Origin: a virus
DNA length: 48,138 nucleotides
Strand: one strand, 5' to 3'
IMG/VR virus record: IMGVR_UViG_3300033151_000069
Span: 1-48,138 of that record
A program made the translations under genes and the position numbers. Below the pieces are notes generated by a model. That model saw only the letters and a program-made list of their open reading frames with translations. It ran no database searches and had not been told where the DNA came from. Shown piece by piece: positions 8,150-15,327 of the stretch (positions are counted from its first letter, which is position 1; each line of letters starts with the position of its first letter).

Positions 8150-8363
8150 TTTCTTCTCCTGTGCTTAATTGTTTACCTTGAACCTCTAAATCCTGTGCCA
8201 ACCATTCTGCATACTCAAATGAGTCTGCCTCAGGAAACTCTACATCAAACCAAATCTCGTGGTCAACCCATACATTAATATAAGTTTTAAACGCTAATTT
8301 AGATGTGAAAAACTCAACCGGTTTGTTTGGTAGACCTATAGTCACCTTAAATACTTTACTCAT
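8139..8363 (-). CDS. Hypothetical acidic protein, 74 aa
   Basis: This 74-residue protein has an acidic C-terminal half (E-F-P-E-A-D-S-F-E-Y-A-E-W) and a basic start. It could be a small inhibitor or DNA mimic, but it is only mildly acidic and I do not assign a role. Start and stop are tightly packed against its neighbours in the early operon. Confidence 0.7.
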   Translation of the reverse strand: MSKVFKVTIGLPNKPVEFFTSKLAFKTYINVWVDHEIWFDVEFPEADSFEYAEWLAQDLEVQGKQLSTGEENAK

Positions 8364-8364
8364 G

Positions 8365-8643
8365 TTAATTCTCCCAACTTTCTTTGTGTAGTGAAATTTC
8401 TTCCATCTGTTTAGGTGTAAGGAAATTGCTTTCTAGCAAACCCCAGTGCATCTCATTATGTTGATATACTGCCACTCGAACTTGAGTGTCTGAATACCCA
8501 ACTATCTTGGACCCAAACTTAGCAAGCATATGCTTACTAATGTCTCCATACTCAATAGCGACTATAATCCTTTTCTCCCAAGGTGGGTTGCCTGTGTAAT
8601 ACTCATAGTCCTTCTCAGTACTAATAGTTTGAAGTTCTGCCAT
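8365..8643 (-). CDS. Hypothetical protein, first gene of the early operon
   Basis: This is a 92-residue protein without recognised motifs. It has predicted beta strands around residues 25-60 (I-I-V-A-I-E-Y-G, I-V-G-Y, V-R-V-A-V-Y). It is the promoter-proximal gene of the operon 8643-5276. It has an AGGAGAAAATAA ribosome site and lies about 55 bases downstream of the extended -10 at 8706-8711. Promoter-proximal genes of such operons often encode host take-over proteins; this is context, not evidence. Confidence 0.72.
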   Translation of the reverse strand: MAELQTISTEKDYEYYTGNPPWEKRIIVAIEYGDISKHMLAKFGSKIVGYSDTQVRVAVYQHNEMHWGLLESNFLTPKQMEEISLHKESWEN

Positions 8644-8693
8644 TTATTTTCTCCTATGTTCTAACTGTTCAGTTATATGGTTTTGTTACAATA

Positions 8694-8715
8694 ATGTTAT
8701 AACGCATTATAACAT
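8694..8715 (-). promoter_or_regulatory. Extended -10 promoter inside a perfect TGTTATAA dyad (operator candidate)
   Basis: On the minus strand, TGT-TATAAT (TATAAT at 8706-8711) forms an extended -10. A weak -35 (TTGGGC) lies 18 bases upstream, inside the last arm of the neighbouring terminator. The -10 sits in a perfect inverted repeat: ATGTTATAA, CGCA, TTATAACAT. Such a dyad over a -10 box is typical for a repressor operator. It drives the operon 8643-5276. Confidence 0.6.
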
Positions 8716-8721
8716 AAATCT

Positions 8722-8780
8722 AATAAAAAGCCCAACACTACATAACTAAGGTCACTAGGACCTTTTGAGCGTGTTGGGCT
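8722..8780 (-). terminator. Rho-independent terminator with nested hairpin
   Basis: A perfect 10-base stem (8729-8738 with 8771-8780; AGCCCAACAC and its complement) encloses a second 6-base hairpin (8748-8753 with 8759-8764). On the minus strand it is followed by TTTTTATTA. It ends the single-gene transcript of 8811-9437. Confidence 0.85.
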
Positions 8781-8810
8781 CGAGTGTACTTATGCCTCAG
8801 GATCTGTTAC

Positions 8811-9437
8811 TTATGCTTCAACAGTAGCAGTGTCTTCAGCAGTTTCAACCTTCTCCTCCTTAGGTTTTGGGATGTTGGCAGTCTCACCAAGCACCACACC
8901 AAGTTCAACCGCTAATCCTTCAATGGTATCAAAACCACCAACTGATGCCGTCTCAATGATGGCAGGGTCAACCTCAATGGCACGAGCAAGTTTCGCCTCA
9001 TCAATGGCAGTCTCATAGCGCTCATATACTGCCAACTTCTCTTCAGGAGTTTCTGCAGTTTTCGCCTCATCTCTAATGGCATCAGCATCTTTCTCCATCT
9101 TTTTCGCCGCATTGTAGATTTTAGCCTTTTCCTGATCTAATGACTTAATGACAGCAGTACCCTTGAAAAACTCAGAGATGGGAAACCATTTCTTAGACAG
9201 AGTACACATTCTACCAATCACGTTCTGCTCAGCATCCTTGAGGATTGTAATCTCTCTTGGTGTCACAGTACCCGTAGCAGGCGTCTTTGGCGTCATCTCA
9301 GCAATGATTTTATCCCAAACAGATGCATCAACTAAGGTGTTGACCTGAGCGGAGAGTAAAATCGCATGAAGCCCAAGCATGGTTTTCTTGAGCGTTAGTG
9401 TTGGTGTTTCAGTTGTTTCAGTATTCTTTTTTGACAT
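8811..9437 (-). CDS. Hypothetical early protein with its own promoter and terminator
   Basis: The 208-residue protein is unrecognised. It begins with a Thr/Glu-rich tail. About residues 110-160 form a charged alpha-helical region (K-I-Y-N-A-A-K-K-M-E-K-D-A-D) likely to be a coiled coil, and it ends in a Glu/Thr/Ala-rich acidic tail. A stretch C-T-L-S-K-K-W-F-P-I-S-E-F-F in the middle resembles the short zinc-less remnant of a treble-clef region but has only one cysteine. It stands alone as a transcription unit between a perfect sigma-70 promoter (9593-9621) and a strong terminator (8722-8780). It is therefore probably made in large amounts, such as a DNA-binding or scaffold-type early protein. 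The role is unknown. Confidence 0.78.
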   Translation of the reverse strand: MSKKNTETTETPTLTLKKTMLGLHAILLSAQVNTLVDASVWDKIIAEMTPKTPATGTVTPREITILKDAEQNVIGRMCTLSKKWFPISEFFKGTAVIKSLDQEKAKIYNAAKKMEKDADAIRDEAKTAETPEEKLAVYERYETAIDEAKLARAIEVDPAIIETASVGGFDTIEGLAVELGVVLGETANIPKPKEEKVETAEDTATVEA

Positions 9438-9531
9438 TGTAGTTCCTTATATCTATAGTGTGTTTGGCCTAATGGAGGCGTGATGGTCTGTCTAAAACAA
9501 TGGTATGGTTGATAATTTTATCATGACCATG

Positions 9532-9565
9532 AGAGAACCCAAGGTGAGGACTGCTTAGGTTCTCT
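9532..9565. other. Hairpin, possible terminator of the 9839-10123 unit
   Basis: An 8-base inverted repeat AGAGAACC (9532-9539) and GGTTCTCT (9558-9565) encloses 18 bases. No clear T-run follows on either strand. It lies in the 5' untranslated leader of 8811-9437 and downstream of 9839-10123. It could be a weak terminator or an RNA stability element. Confidence 0.5.
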
Positions 9566-9592
9566 TATAGTCATATTGTTATAATGTGATGT

Positions 9593-9621
9593 ATTATAAC
9601 ATAAAATTGTGTCAATGTCAA
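9593..9621 (-). promoter_or_regulatory. Perfect sigma-70 promoter for 8811-9437
   Basis: On the minus strand, TTGACA (9616-9621) is followed by 17 bases and TATAAT (9593-9598), with an extended TGT. The -10 is one arm of a TGTTATAAT / ATTATAACA inverted repeat with a 7-base gap (plus strand about 9578-9602). This again suggests a repressor site overlapping the promoter. Confidence 0.85.
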
Positions 9622-9838
9622 CCGGAAATGGGTTGAAATTTGTTATTTATTTCAGGGGTTAGTGAAATGGTATAACACAATTATAACAAAATATATAAAA
9701 ATACATAATTAATACGAAGGCTGTATAGTATATAATATAGGTACAGTTCATATATAATTATTATTTATGTATTAATGTAATAATATAATAAAACAATATA
9801 CAATGGTATAATACACAATTTTCCTTAGAAATGCTCAG
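9622..9838. other. AT-rich intergenic stretch
   Basis: This stretch has no gene-length reading frame. A small dyad ATTTCA / TGAAAT lies near 9652-9671, with scattered TTATAACA and TATAAT-like words. It contains the leader upstream of the 9616 promoter and the 3' flank of the 94-residue gene. I see nothing else. Confidence 0.6.
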
Positions 9839-10123
9839 TTAGCACTCATAGTACCTCCTTGTAGCAACATAAGATAATAATCCCATAGCATTGGTCTCAA
9901 ATGGTGTTTCAAATATTTCAATAAAATCCTCATCACAGAAATATTTTTCAGGTGCATCCAAGATCCTAGCAACCTCATAGGCCCACTGCATTCTGAAATA
10001 CATTCCTAGGTGTCCAATTTTATCACCTGGGTCATCCTCTAGCAATTTCTCAATGTCATAGAGATCCTGCGTATTACGGGTCAGCGTTTTGTGTACATGG
10101 TCAAGTTGTTCAATTACAGTCAT
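9839..10123 (-). CDS. Hypothetical acidic protein, 94 aa
   Basis: The 94-residue protein is acidic and alpha-helical by eye. The first 30 residues form a Leu-heptad-like helix (L-D-H-V-H-K-T-L, L-Y-D-I-E-K-L-L). The C-terminal half contains E-D-F-I-E-I-F-E-T-P-F-E-T. No family is recognised. It is a single-gene unit with two tandem consensus promoters upstream and is surrounded by long noncoding AT-rich DNA, next to the skew-flip region. A regulator or replication accessory role is possible. Confidence 0.7.
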   Translation of the reverse strand: MTVIEQLDHVHKTLTRNTQDLYDIEKLLEDDPGDKIGHLGMYFRMQWAYEVARILDAPEKYFCDEDFIEIFETPFETNAMGLLSYVATRRYYEC

Positions 10124-10189
10124 ATTTATGTCCTCACATATTGTATTTATATCATGTATAACATTTGGTGTATCAAATTGTTATAATGA

Positions 10190-10218
10190 ATTATATCACA
10201 ATTTTAAAACAATGTCAA
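10190..10218 (-). promoter_or_regulatory. Perfect sigma-70 promoter, proximal, for 9839-10123
   Basis: On the minus strand, TTGACA (10213-10218) is followed by 17 bases and TATAAT (10190-10195), with an extended TGA. The -10 lies in a near-palindrome TGTTATAA, TGAA, TTATATCA with the same 4-base gap as the dyad at 8694-8715. Confidence 0.82.
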
Positions 10219-10318
10219 CCAATTTGACATCAAATTTCAAAATTTGATTTATTAACAATTGCAACATTATGAACACATATTGAATATGTGTTATTACAAT
10301 GTTTAATTGTTATATTGT

Positions 10319-10347
10319 ATTATATTGTAATTATAACAATATGTCAA
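10319..10347 (-). promoter_or_regulatory. Consensus sigma-70 promoter, distal tandem copy
   Basis: On the minus strand, TTGACA (10342-10347) is followed by 17 bases and TATAAT (10319-10324). There is no extended TG. It lies about 130 bases upstream of the proximal promoter and faces the same way, so transcripts would carry a longer AT-rich leader. Confidence 0.75.
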
Positions 10348-10800
10348 CCAATTAATCATTGAATTTATTGATGATCCCATCAGTTGAACTGATGATGATA
10401 TGTGACATTTTATATAATGTATATAAATATCATAATATCCTTAATATGAGGTTAATGTTATAACATTGTTATAATAATGTTATATATGTGTTACAATATG
10501 TTACAAATCAACGTGAAGGCATTATTATACATTATGTGATACATTGTATGATTAATGTGTTACAATGTGTTTATGCACCGGTTATGTGACATTGTAGGGG
10601 TATTATGATATATTGTGTATAATGATATGATGATTGATATGATATTGATTAATATGATATATTGGTATATGTAATGATATGGTATGTGCTTTGCTTATAA
10701 TTGTGATGTATGTCAATGTGATATGCTAGGATAGTGTGTTGTTATGTTGTGATATGTGTTTAGGTTATATATATAATTGATGTTTCTCCTTCTCTTCAGC
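10348..10800. other. Gene-free AT-rich region, G/T-rich plus strand with GATATG-type repeats
   Basis: There is no credible reading frame. Repeated words include GATAT, TGATATG, TGTTATAACA and TTACAATGTG. Hand counting 10561-10740 gives about 43 G against 9 C on the plus strand, a strong skew. Together with the reversed skew on the other side of the GC-rich island, this resembles an origin or a boundary of replication. The iteron-like words are degenerate. Confidence 0.6.
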
Positions 10801-10810
10801 TTAAGTATAT

Positions 10811-10868
10811 GGCTACCCCCGGTGGGTGCAGGGGGGTGTCAAGGCATGCCCCCCGGGGCGGATGGGCC
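10811..10868. other. GC-rich island with two mutually exclusive hairpins
   Basis: This is the only long GC-rich stretch in an AT-rich gene-free region. ACCCCC (10815-10820) can pair with GGGGGT (10832-10837). Alternatively GGGGGG (10831-10836) can pair with CCCCCC (10849-10854). The two pairings compete for the same G-run. The island sits at the point where the strand composition reverses. It could be a terminator, a packaging-recognition site or part of an origin. Confidence 0.6.
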
Positions 10869-11026
10869 AACCAGGAACAATTACATAATATAATTTTTCA
10901 AAATTTCAGCCCACCAATTAAGCAACCCAACAGCCCCCCTACCAAACACAAAACCACCCAAAACCCAGACCTTGTTTCACGTGAAACATTCATATTATTA
11001 AATATCAACCACCAAACCACAGAAGA
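10869..11026. other. Gene-free C/A-rich, G-poor tract carrying parS
   Basis: By hand count, 10921-11040 has about 10 G and 43 C, the mirror image of the tract at 10561-10740. A plus-strand open frame crosses it, but the frame has no ribosome site and a biased, low-complexity composition, so I do not call a gene. The tract ends at the terminase stop. Confidence 0.6.
10973..10988. promoter_or_regulatory. Perfect parS-type palindrome (ParB-binding centromere site)
   Basis: The 16 bases TGTTTCACGTGAAACA are a perfect palindrome identical to the chromosomal parS consensus recognised by ParB/Spo0J across many bacteria. By simple counting, an exact 16-base match is expected about 0.00001 times in a random 48-kb sequence. 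No ParB or ParA gene is visible in the window, so host ParB is the likely ligand. The site lies between the GC-rich island and the 3' end of the terminase gene. Confidence 0.85.
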
Positions 11027-12640
11027 CTACACAGCATGCCCCTGAGGTCTTCTTCGACCGCTCCCATAAGTAACAGTATATGGGTCCTTTAGTGCTGGCA
11101 TAGTGATGTAGATAACAAGGTCGGCCCAGTGTGACCACTCATCATGCTTAGGTTCTTTCTTCCATTGTTCCAACTTTGGGTCCCATTCTCGGCTGTAGTT
11201 GGCGAAGGTAGCTATGCAATATGGACATGCTTGGTCAACTTCAACATAGCTCTTCTCTATTTCGCTACGGACTTGGTTGATAGCTACTAGTTTGTTGGTA
11301 GGGCGTTCAAGCATAATGACAGTGAAGCCTTCTTCCCTATAGGCTTGTTCCGCTGTTTGTAGGTCGACTTGACTACGCTTAGTTCCGTCATGTGGGAGGA
11401 AGAGTTGGGGTAAGGAGGCTCCGATGGAGGAGGTGAACTGCTTGATCTTCATGGCGTAGTGCTTGACGCCTTGGTTTGAGTTGCCATATTCCCACACGAT
11501 AGTGCGCCGCTTGTTGTAGAACTGTATTAGGCCTACAGTGTTGGTGTCATTTACACCTAGGTCCATGAAGCAGTATAGGGGTAGTTGCGGGTTGTAGAGG
11601 TGAGGTACATGGTCAGGGGAGTCGACTGCACCGATGAGGCCGAAGTCCTTCCAGGCATTGTGCCAGTAAGCACCCATTCGTGAGGCCTTGAAGGCTTCCT
11701 CAGCAGTAAGTGGGTATTCCTGGTAGATCTTAGTCTTGAGCTCTCTGTATTGAGAGATCCACCAGTTCTTCTGCTCTCGGGTGAAGGTCCACCCATTAAG
11801 CTCATGTTCTGAGAAGTAGTCTAGTGATTCTTGAGTGGAAGATTGATCTATAGCCAGGTTACAGTCTGGGTCCTCATGCCAAGACAGGAACACAGGGAGG
11901 AAGTCTTTAGGTGCTCTCTCCTCAGGCTTAACACCTTCTGCCTCATCCCACATATATCTAAACTCATTTGTTCCTTCAGCAGTTGACTCAATAATCGCGG
12001 CGTTACCCTGAGCAATGGCTTGTAGTGATCCAGTCTTAGTCTCTTCAGCACGCTTAGGGTTTTCATTGGCTATTTTACCAAACTCTGAGATATGTAGGGC
12101 TTGTAGTGTCTGGGATCTAAATGATACACCAATTAGAACTTGTGAGTTGTTAGTGAACTCCACAGTGTCTGTGTTATCTTTAACTAGTGCAAGCATAAGG
12201 AAGCCTTTCACATTCTCATCCAGTGTGCTCCAAAGCAGTTTAGTCCTAGTTAGTAGGATTGAAGCCTCACGCTTACCTTGTGCCATCAGACCACCTGTAT
12301 AGTCAGGAATTGTTATGGCAGTGTCAAAGAACATGATTAGCCATAAGGTTGAGATACCTTGCTGCCTAGACTTGAGGATGATAAGGCGTGGGTGTTGAAG
12401 GAAGTACCAGTAGACTATAACCTGTGCCCTGTTAGGAGTGAAGTGAATACGCTGACCCCATTTGTCTACAATAGTGTATAGATTGACAAGACGCCACAGT
12501 CTGGAGGGTAGGTAGTTCTCAACCATGTCCTTGTCACTGGCAGGCTCAGTCTCAAACAAATAAGGGTCCATAGTAGGAAATCTCTGTAGGAACTCAGTCC
12601 TGGGTATGCTGAGGTTCCATGGAATTAGTTTACGTTCCAT
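11027..12640 (-). CDS. terL: Terminase large subunit
   Basis: The 537-residue protein is the packaging motor. The ATPase domain has a Walker A-like S-R-Q-Q-G-I-S-T at residues 91-98 and a Walker B region A-L-H-I-S-E-F near 181-187. After it comes a coupling-type motif in I-I-E-S-T-A-E-G. The nuclease domain starts near residue 357 with F-M-D-L-G-V-N-D, continues with L-P-H-D-G-T, and ends with W-S-H-W-A-D. These are the acidic metal-binding residues of the RNase H fold. It translocates DNA through the portal and cuts concatemers. It follows the small subunit gene by one base. Unusually, it is transcribed away from the rest of the virion genes. Confidence 0.93.
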   Translation of the reverse strand: MERKLIPWNLSIPRTEFLQRFPTMDPYLFETEPASDKDMVENYLPSRLWRLVNLYTIVDKWGQRIHFTPNRAQVIVYWYFLQHPRLIILKSRQQGISTLWLIMFFDTAITIPDYTGGLMAQGKREASILLTRTKLLWSTLDENVKGFLMLALVKDNTDTVEFTNNSQVLIGVSFRSQTLQALHISEFGKIANENPKRAEETKTGSLQAIAQGNAAIIESTAEGTNEFRYMWDEAEGVKPEERAPKDFLPVFLSWHEDPDCNLAIDQSSTQESLDYFSEHELNGWTFTREQKNWWISQYRELKTKIYQEYPLTAEEAFKASRMGAYWHNAWKDFGLIGAVDSPDHVPHLYNPQLPLYCFMDLGVNDTNTVGLIQFYNKRRTIVWEYGNSNQGVKHYAMKIKQFTSSIGASLPQLFLPHDGTKRSQVDLQTAEQAYREEGFTVIMLERPTNKLVAINQVRSEIEKSYVEVDQACPYCIATFANYSREWDPKLEQWKKEPKHDEWSHWADLVIYITMPALKDPYTVTYGSGRRRPQGHAV

Positions 12641-12641
12641 G

Positions 12642-13028
12642 CTAGTCCTTAAGTACGCTACGGAACTGACTTAGTTGATTAGCCTGGATATTAATCACAG
12701 TACCAGGGTCTGTTTTAAAGAGAGCTGTATGCATCTTAGCTATGGAGTCAGACAGTTTGCTAATTTCCCCTGCATCAGCATCCTTAAGGCTAGTAGTGAT
12801 TGCTTGTACTGCAGCAACTGCAGCAGACTTAAGACTAGTTTTTAAGCTATCTTCTTCAGATTCTGACTCTTTAACTGTGATGGCCTTAGTTACCTTAGTC
12901 TCAGTGAATAGGGCTACAGCTGGCTTGTCTTCAGCAAGTACTTGACTAAGGGGAATACCTAGCTCTTTAGATATGGCCATTAGACTCATACCCTCTGATT
13001 TTAGCTTTTGTATTGTATTACTCCACAT
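12642..13028 (-). CDS. terS: Terminase small subunit (probable)
   Basis: The 128-residue protein starts at the ATG at 13028, preceded by GGGGAGGAGATCCTG. An upstream TTG frame extension has no such site. Residues about 5-32 form a helix-turn-helix (T-I-Q-K-L-K-S-E-G-M-S-L-M-A-I-S-K-E-L-G). The middle is a Ser/Ala/Lys helix that may oligomerise. Small terminase subunits bind the packaging site through such an HTH and form rings. Identity rests on size, HTH and position one base before terL. The start overlaps the upstream gene's stop region by 11 bases. Confidence 0.75.
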   Translation of the reverse strand: MWSNTIQKLKSEGMSLMAISKELGIPLSQVLAEDKPAVALFTETKVTKAITVKESESEEDSLKTSLKSAAVAAVQAITTSLKDADAGEISKLSDSIAKMHTALFKTDPGTVINIQANQLSQFRSVLKD

Positions 13029-13278
13029 CAGGATCTCCTCCCCATACTCTGTATGGTCCAAGTAACAGCCCTAGCTGTGCATCTTTAGACAGATTGTTCT
13101 TTATGCAGTATTGGTTGAACTCTTTCTCTATAGCACTCATCTCAGGGCTTATATGAAAGTCCTTTATAATCCTAAGTAAGTGTTCACTACGCTTATTTAC
13201 AGGTATAGTTTCCTCAAACTCTTCCCACCACTCTAACTCACTGTCTGCTACTGAAAAACTAATTACCTTGGAACCCAT
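13018..13278 (-). CDS. Hypothetical protein upstream of terS
   Basis: This is 86 residues from the ATG at 13278, chosen because GGAG lies seven bases upstream; a longer frame from 13314 lacks a ribosome site. The protein is helical and acidic (E-L-E-W-W-E-E-F-E-E), followed by K-R-S-E-H-L-L-R-I-I. The beta strand plus two helices at the start resemble a ribbon-helix-helix protein, but not convincingly. It is the first gene of the terminase transcript, so it could be a packaging accessory or a regulator of the divergent promoter region. Confidence 0.7.
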   Translation of the reverse strand: MGSKVISFSVADSELEWWEEFEETIPVNKRSEHLLRIIKDFHISPEMSAIEKEFNQYCIKNNLSKDAQLGLLLGPYRVWGGDPDVE

Positions 13279-13373
13279 CTTCTCACTCCTATATATTAAT
13301 GTAATAACTATCACAAACTACCTTAAAGCTAGCTTAAATCAACAAAATAATTTGATGTTATTATTCATTATTA

Positions 13374-13402
13374 ATTATAGCAGAAAGTGGGTAAAATGTC
13401 AA
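13374..13402 (-). promoter_or_regulatory. Consensus sigma-70 promoter for the terminase operon
   Basis: On the minus strand, TTGACA (13397-13402) is followed by 17 bases and TATAAT (13374-13379), with an extended TGC. It lies about 95 bases upstream of the 13278 start and diverges from the structural promoter. Confidence 0.8.
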
Positions 13403-13408
13403 CTATTA

Positions 13409-13417
13409 TGTTATAAT
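13409..13417 (+). promoter_or_regulatory. Extended -10 promoter for the virion module
   Basis: TG-T-TATAAT lies on the plus strand, with TATAAT at 13412-13417. No good -35 is seen. It begins seven bases beyond the -35 of the divergent terminase promoter, so polymerases or regulators at the two would interfere. Confidence 0.55.
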
Positions 13418-13472
13418 ATTGTATTAGGTGATAAAATATATAGGCCTATATAACAAATTACAAAGGATGAAT

Positions 13473-14129
13473 ATGGAACACTCTAACAAGACTTCCGGTT
13501 CAGAAGCTGATAAATCAACTTCTAATGCGGACTGGCAGAAGAAAGCTGAAAACTCAGAGAAGAGGAGACGAGATACGCAGTCAATGCTCACTCCACTTCA
13601 ACAAGAGAATGCGAGACTCCGAGCAGAAAATGATGTTTTGCAAGACGTCACTGCTGGAAACACTCAGTTAACTCTTGATAGCGAAACTGTTGCAAGACTT
13701 GATGACTTAAAGTACCGAGACCCGGATGCTTGGAGACAAGAAGTCAACACACTTGAAACTAATGCTCGCAAACAGGCAAAAACTGACTTAGGGAAAAGAG
13801 TAGATGAGAAAGTACAAGTTCAACTCACTGAACAGAAGCAAGCAGAAAACCGGCAGGTTGCTGATGACTTCTTTACAGCGAATACTGATCTTGACCCATC
13901 TACATTCACTAAGCTCATACCTGTTGGTTTACAAGATGACTTAGTAGCAGGTACAATTACTGCTGAAGAGTTCTTTGAACAAGGCGCTGTGCTTATCCGT
14001 ACAGCACCCGTAAAATCTGCAAAAGCACCTAACTCACCGGACTTAGGTGGTGTAGCAGGCTCAGCGGATCCTTCACAGTCATCGAAAGAGAAACAAAACA
14101 TGCAAGATTGGTCTAAGCAGTTTGTTTAG
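13473..14129 (+). CDS. Capsid scaffolding protein (probable)
   Basis: This is 218 residues from the ATG at 13473, preceded by AAAGG at six bases. The protein is highly charged. Residues about 18-60 are a Lys/Glu/Arg-rich coiled coil (K-K-A-E-N-S-E-K-R-R-R-D), with further helices to residue 150, and the tail is Pro/Ser/Asp-rich, ending near W-S-K-Q-F-V. Low cysteine and aromatic content and the position directly before the major capsid gene are typical of scaffold proteins, which assemble the prohead and then leave. No sequence family is claimed. The gap to the capsid gene is short, with an AAGG ribosome site. Confidence 0.72.
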   Translation: MEHSNKTSGSEADKSTSNADWQKKAENSEKRRRDTQSMLTPLQQENARLRAENDVLQDVTAGNTQLTLDSETVARLDDLKYRDPDAWRQEVNTLETNARKQAKTDLGKRVDEKVQVQLTEQKQAENRQVADDFFTANTDLDPSTFTKLIPVGLQDDLVAGTITAEEFFEQGAVLIRTAPVKSAKAPNSPDLGGVAGSADPSQSSKEKQNMQDWSKQFV

Positions 14130-14156
14130 ATCTAACAATACATATAAGGAATTATT

Positions 14157-15317
14157 ATGAGAGGTAATGAAACAGCGTTCTTGGATTACAACTCTGACCT
14201 CATCCGTAAAGGTTGGGTAAAAGAAGGACTAATTCAAGATGCGGCAAAGTCATTCTGGGCAGCATACACAGGATTCTCAGCGGATTCAGTTGTCTACCAG
14301 AAAAACATGACAAATGTGGCCGAGGGTAACTTAATGATCTTTGACTATGATGGTTATTTGACAGGTGAAATGGCACTTGACAGAGAACAAGCATGGGGTA
14401 AAGGTGAAGGCAAGAGAAAATTCTCAACTGCACTCAAAATCCGTAGAGGGCGTATCCCAGTTAACAATGGTGATAAGTTCAAAGGTAAAGAGATTGGTGA
14501 CTTGAGTATCACAGAACATGGTGACTCAATGAGCAAATTGTCTGACTTATGGGTAAGACATAAAGATCAATGTCACTTTGACTCAGTACAAGGTAGACTG
14601 GACAACCTAGATAACTCACACATCTATCGTCCAAATGATAGAGCATCAGTTGCTGACTTGCTAGCTACGGATATTATGTCTTACAGCTATATTCTTACGC
14701 TTACAGAGAACATGATTGAGGGTGATAGATTTGCGAAAGGTTCAAAGAGAATGCCTCTTAAGCCATTCAGAATCGCAGATGGTGAAGTTGTATGGAACTT
14801 GCTTCTAGATAACACAGCATTCTTCCAGTTGAAGAAAGACACACGTTTCCAAGACTTAGTTGCTCAAGGTGATGTAAGAGGTGCTAACAACTTCTTGTTC
14901 CGAGGTCAACCAGTTAAGATCGGTCAGTTGATGGTATCAGTTGCTCCAGTATTCTTCGGTACATCTACCGACAGACGTGCAGGTAAGACTAAACCAGAAA
15001 TCACTGGATTCCGTAAACTTGATGAAGATGGTCTTTACACAGGTGAAAAAGGTTTTGGAGCTACAGGTAAAAAGATTGCTGCGAGATCAGTTCTTCTTGG
15101 TGCAGGTGCTATGCAATATGGTATGGGTATGGAACCTGATTATAACTTGCAGTTCTCACAAGATCACAAGATCACTTCTGAGTCACTATTAGAAGTATGG
15201 TTCAACGTTCAGAAAACACAGCTTCTTCCAGAGACTGTTGATTATGATGAAGCCCGCATTGGTAATATGGACTACGGTGTTATCGCTGTTGATACATATG
15301 CCGGTGTTGGAAAGTAA
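14157..15317 (+). CDS. Major capsid protein
   Basis: The 386-residue protein is read as the capsid subunit from its length, its place after the scaffold gene and its family resemblance. It begins M-R-G-N-E-T-A-F-L and contains patterns such as S-D-L-W-V-R-H-K-D-Q and R-L-D-N-L-D-N-S-H-I-Y-R-P-N. I associate these with DUF4043-type capsid proteins of podoviruses. Codon choice is less AT-biased than in small genes, as expected for abundant proteins. An AAGGAATTATT stretch precedes the ATG. The family label is by memory and less certain than the role. Confidence 0.82.
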   Translation: MRGNETAFLDYNSDLIRKGWVKEGLIQDAAKSFWAAYTGFSADSVVYQKNMTNVAEGNLMIFDYDGYLTGEMALDREQAWGKGEGKRKFSTALKIRRGRIPVNNGDKFKGKEIGDLSITEHGDSMSKLSDLWVRHKDQCHFDSVQGRLDNLDNSHIYRPNDRASVADLLATDIMSYSYILTLTENMIEGDRFAKGSKRMPLKPFRIADGEVVWNLLLDNTAFFQLKKDTRFQDLVAQGDVRGANNFLFRGQPVKIGQLMVSVAPVFFGTSTDRRAGKTKPEITGFRKLDEDGLYTGEKGFGATGKKIAARSVLLGAGAMQYGMGMEPDYNLQFSQDHKITSESLLEVWFNVQKTQLLPETVDYDEARIGNMDYGVIAVDTYAGVGK

Positions 15318-15327
15318 GGAGTCCTAG

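Noticed and set aside
10809-11045. 78-codon plus-strand open frame over the GC island and parS
   Set aside because: No ribosome site, low-complexity C/A-rich composition and it spans regulatory-looking sequence. It is open mainly because the strand is poor in T and G.
12015-12302. 95-codon plus-strand open frame inside terL
   Set aside because: It is antisense to conserved terminase motifs and has no ribosome site.
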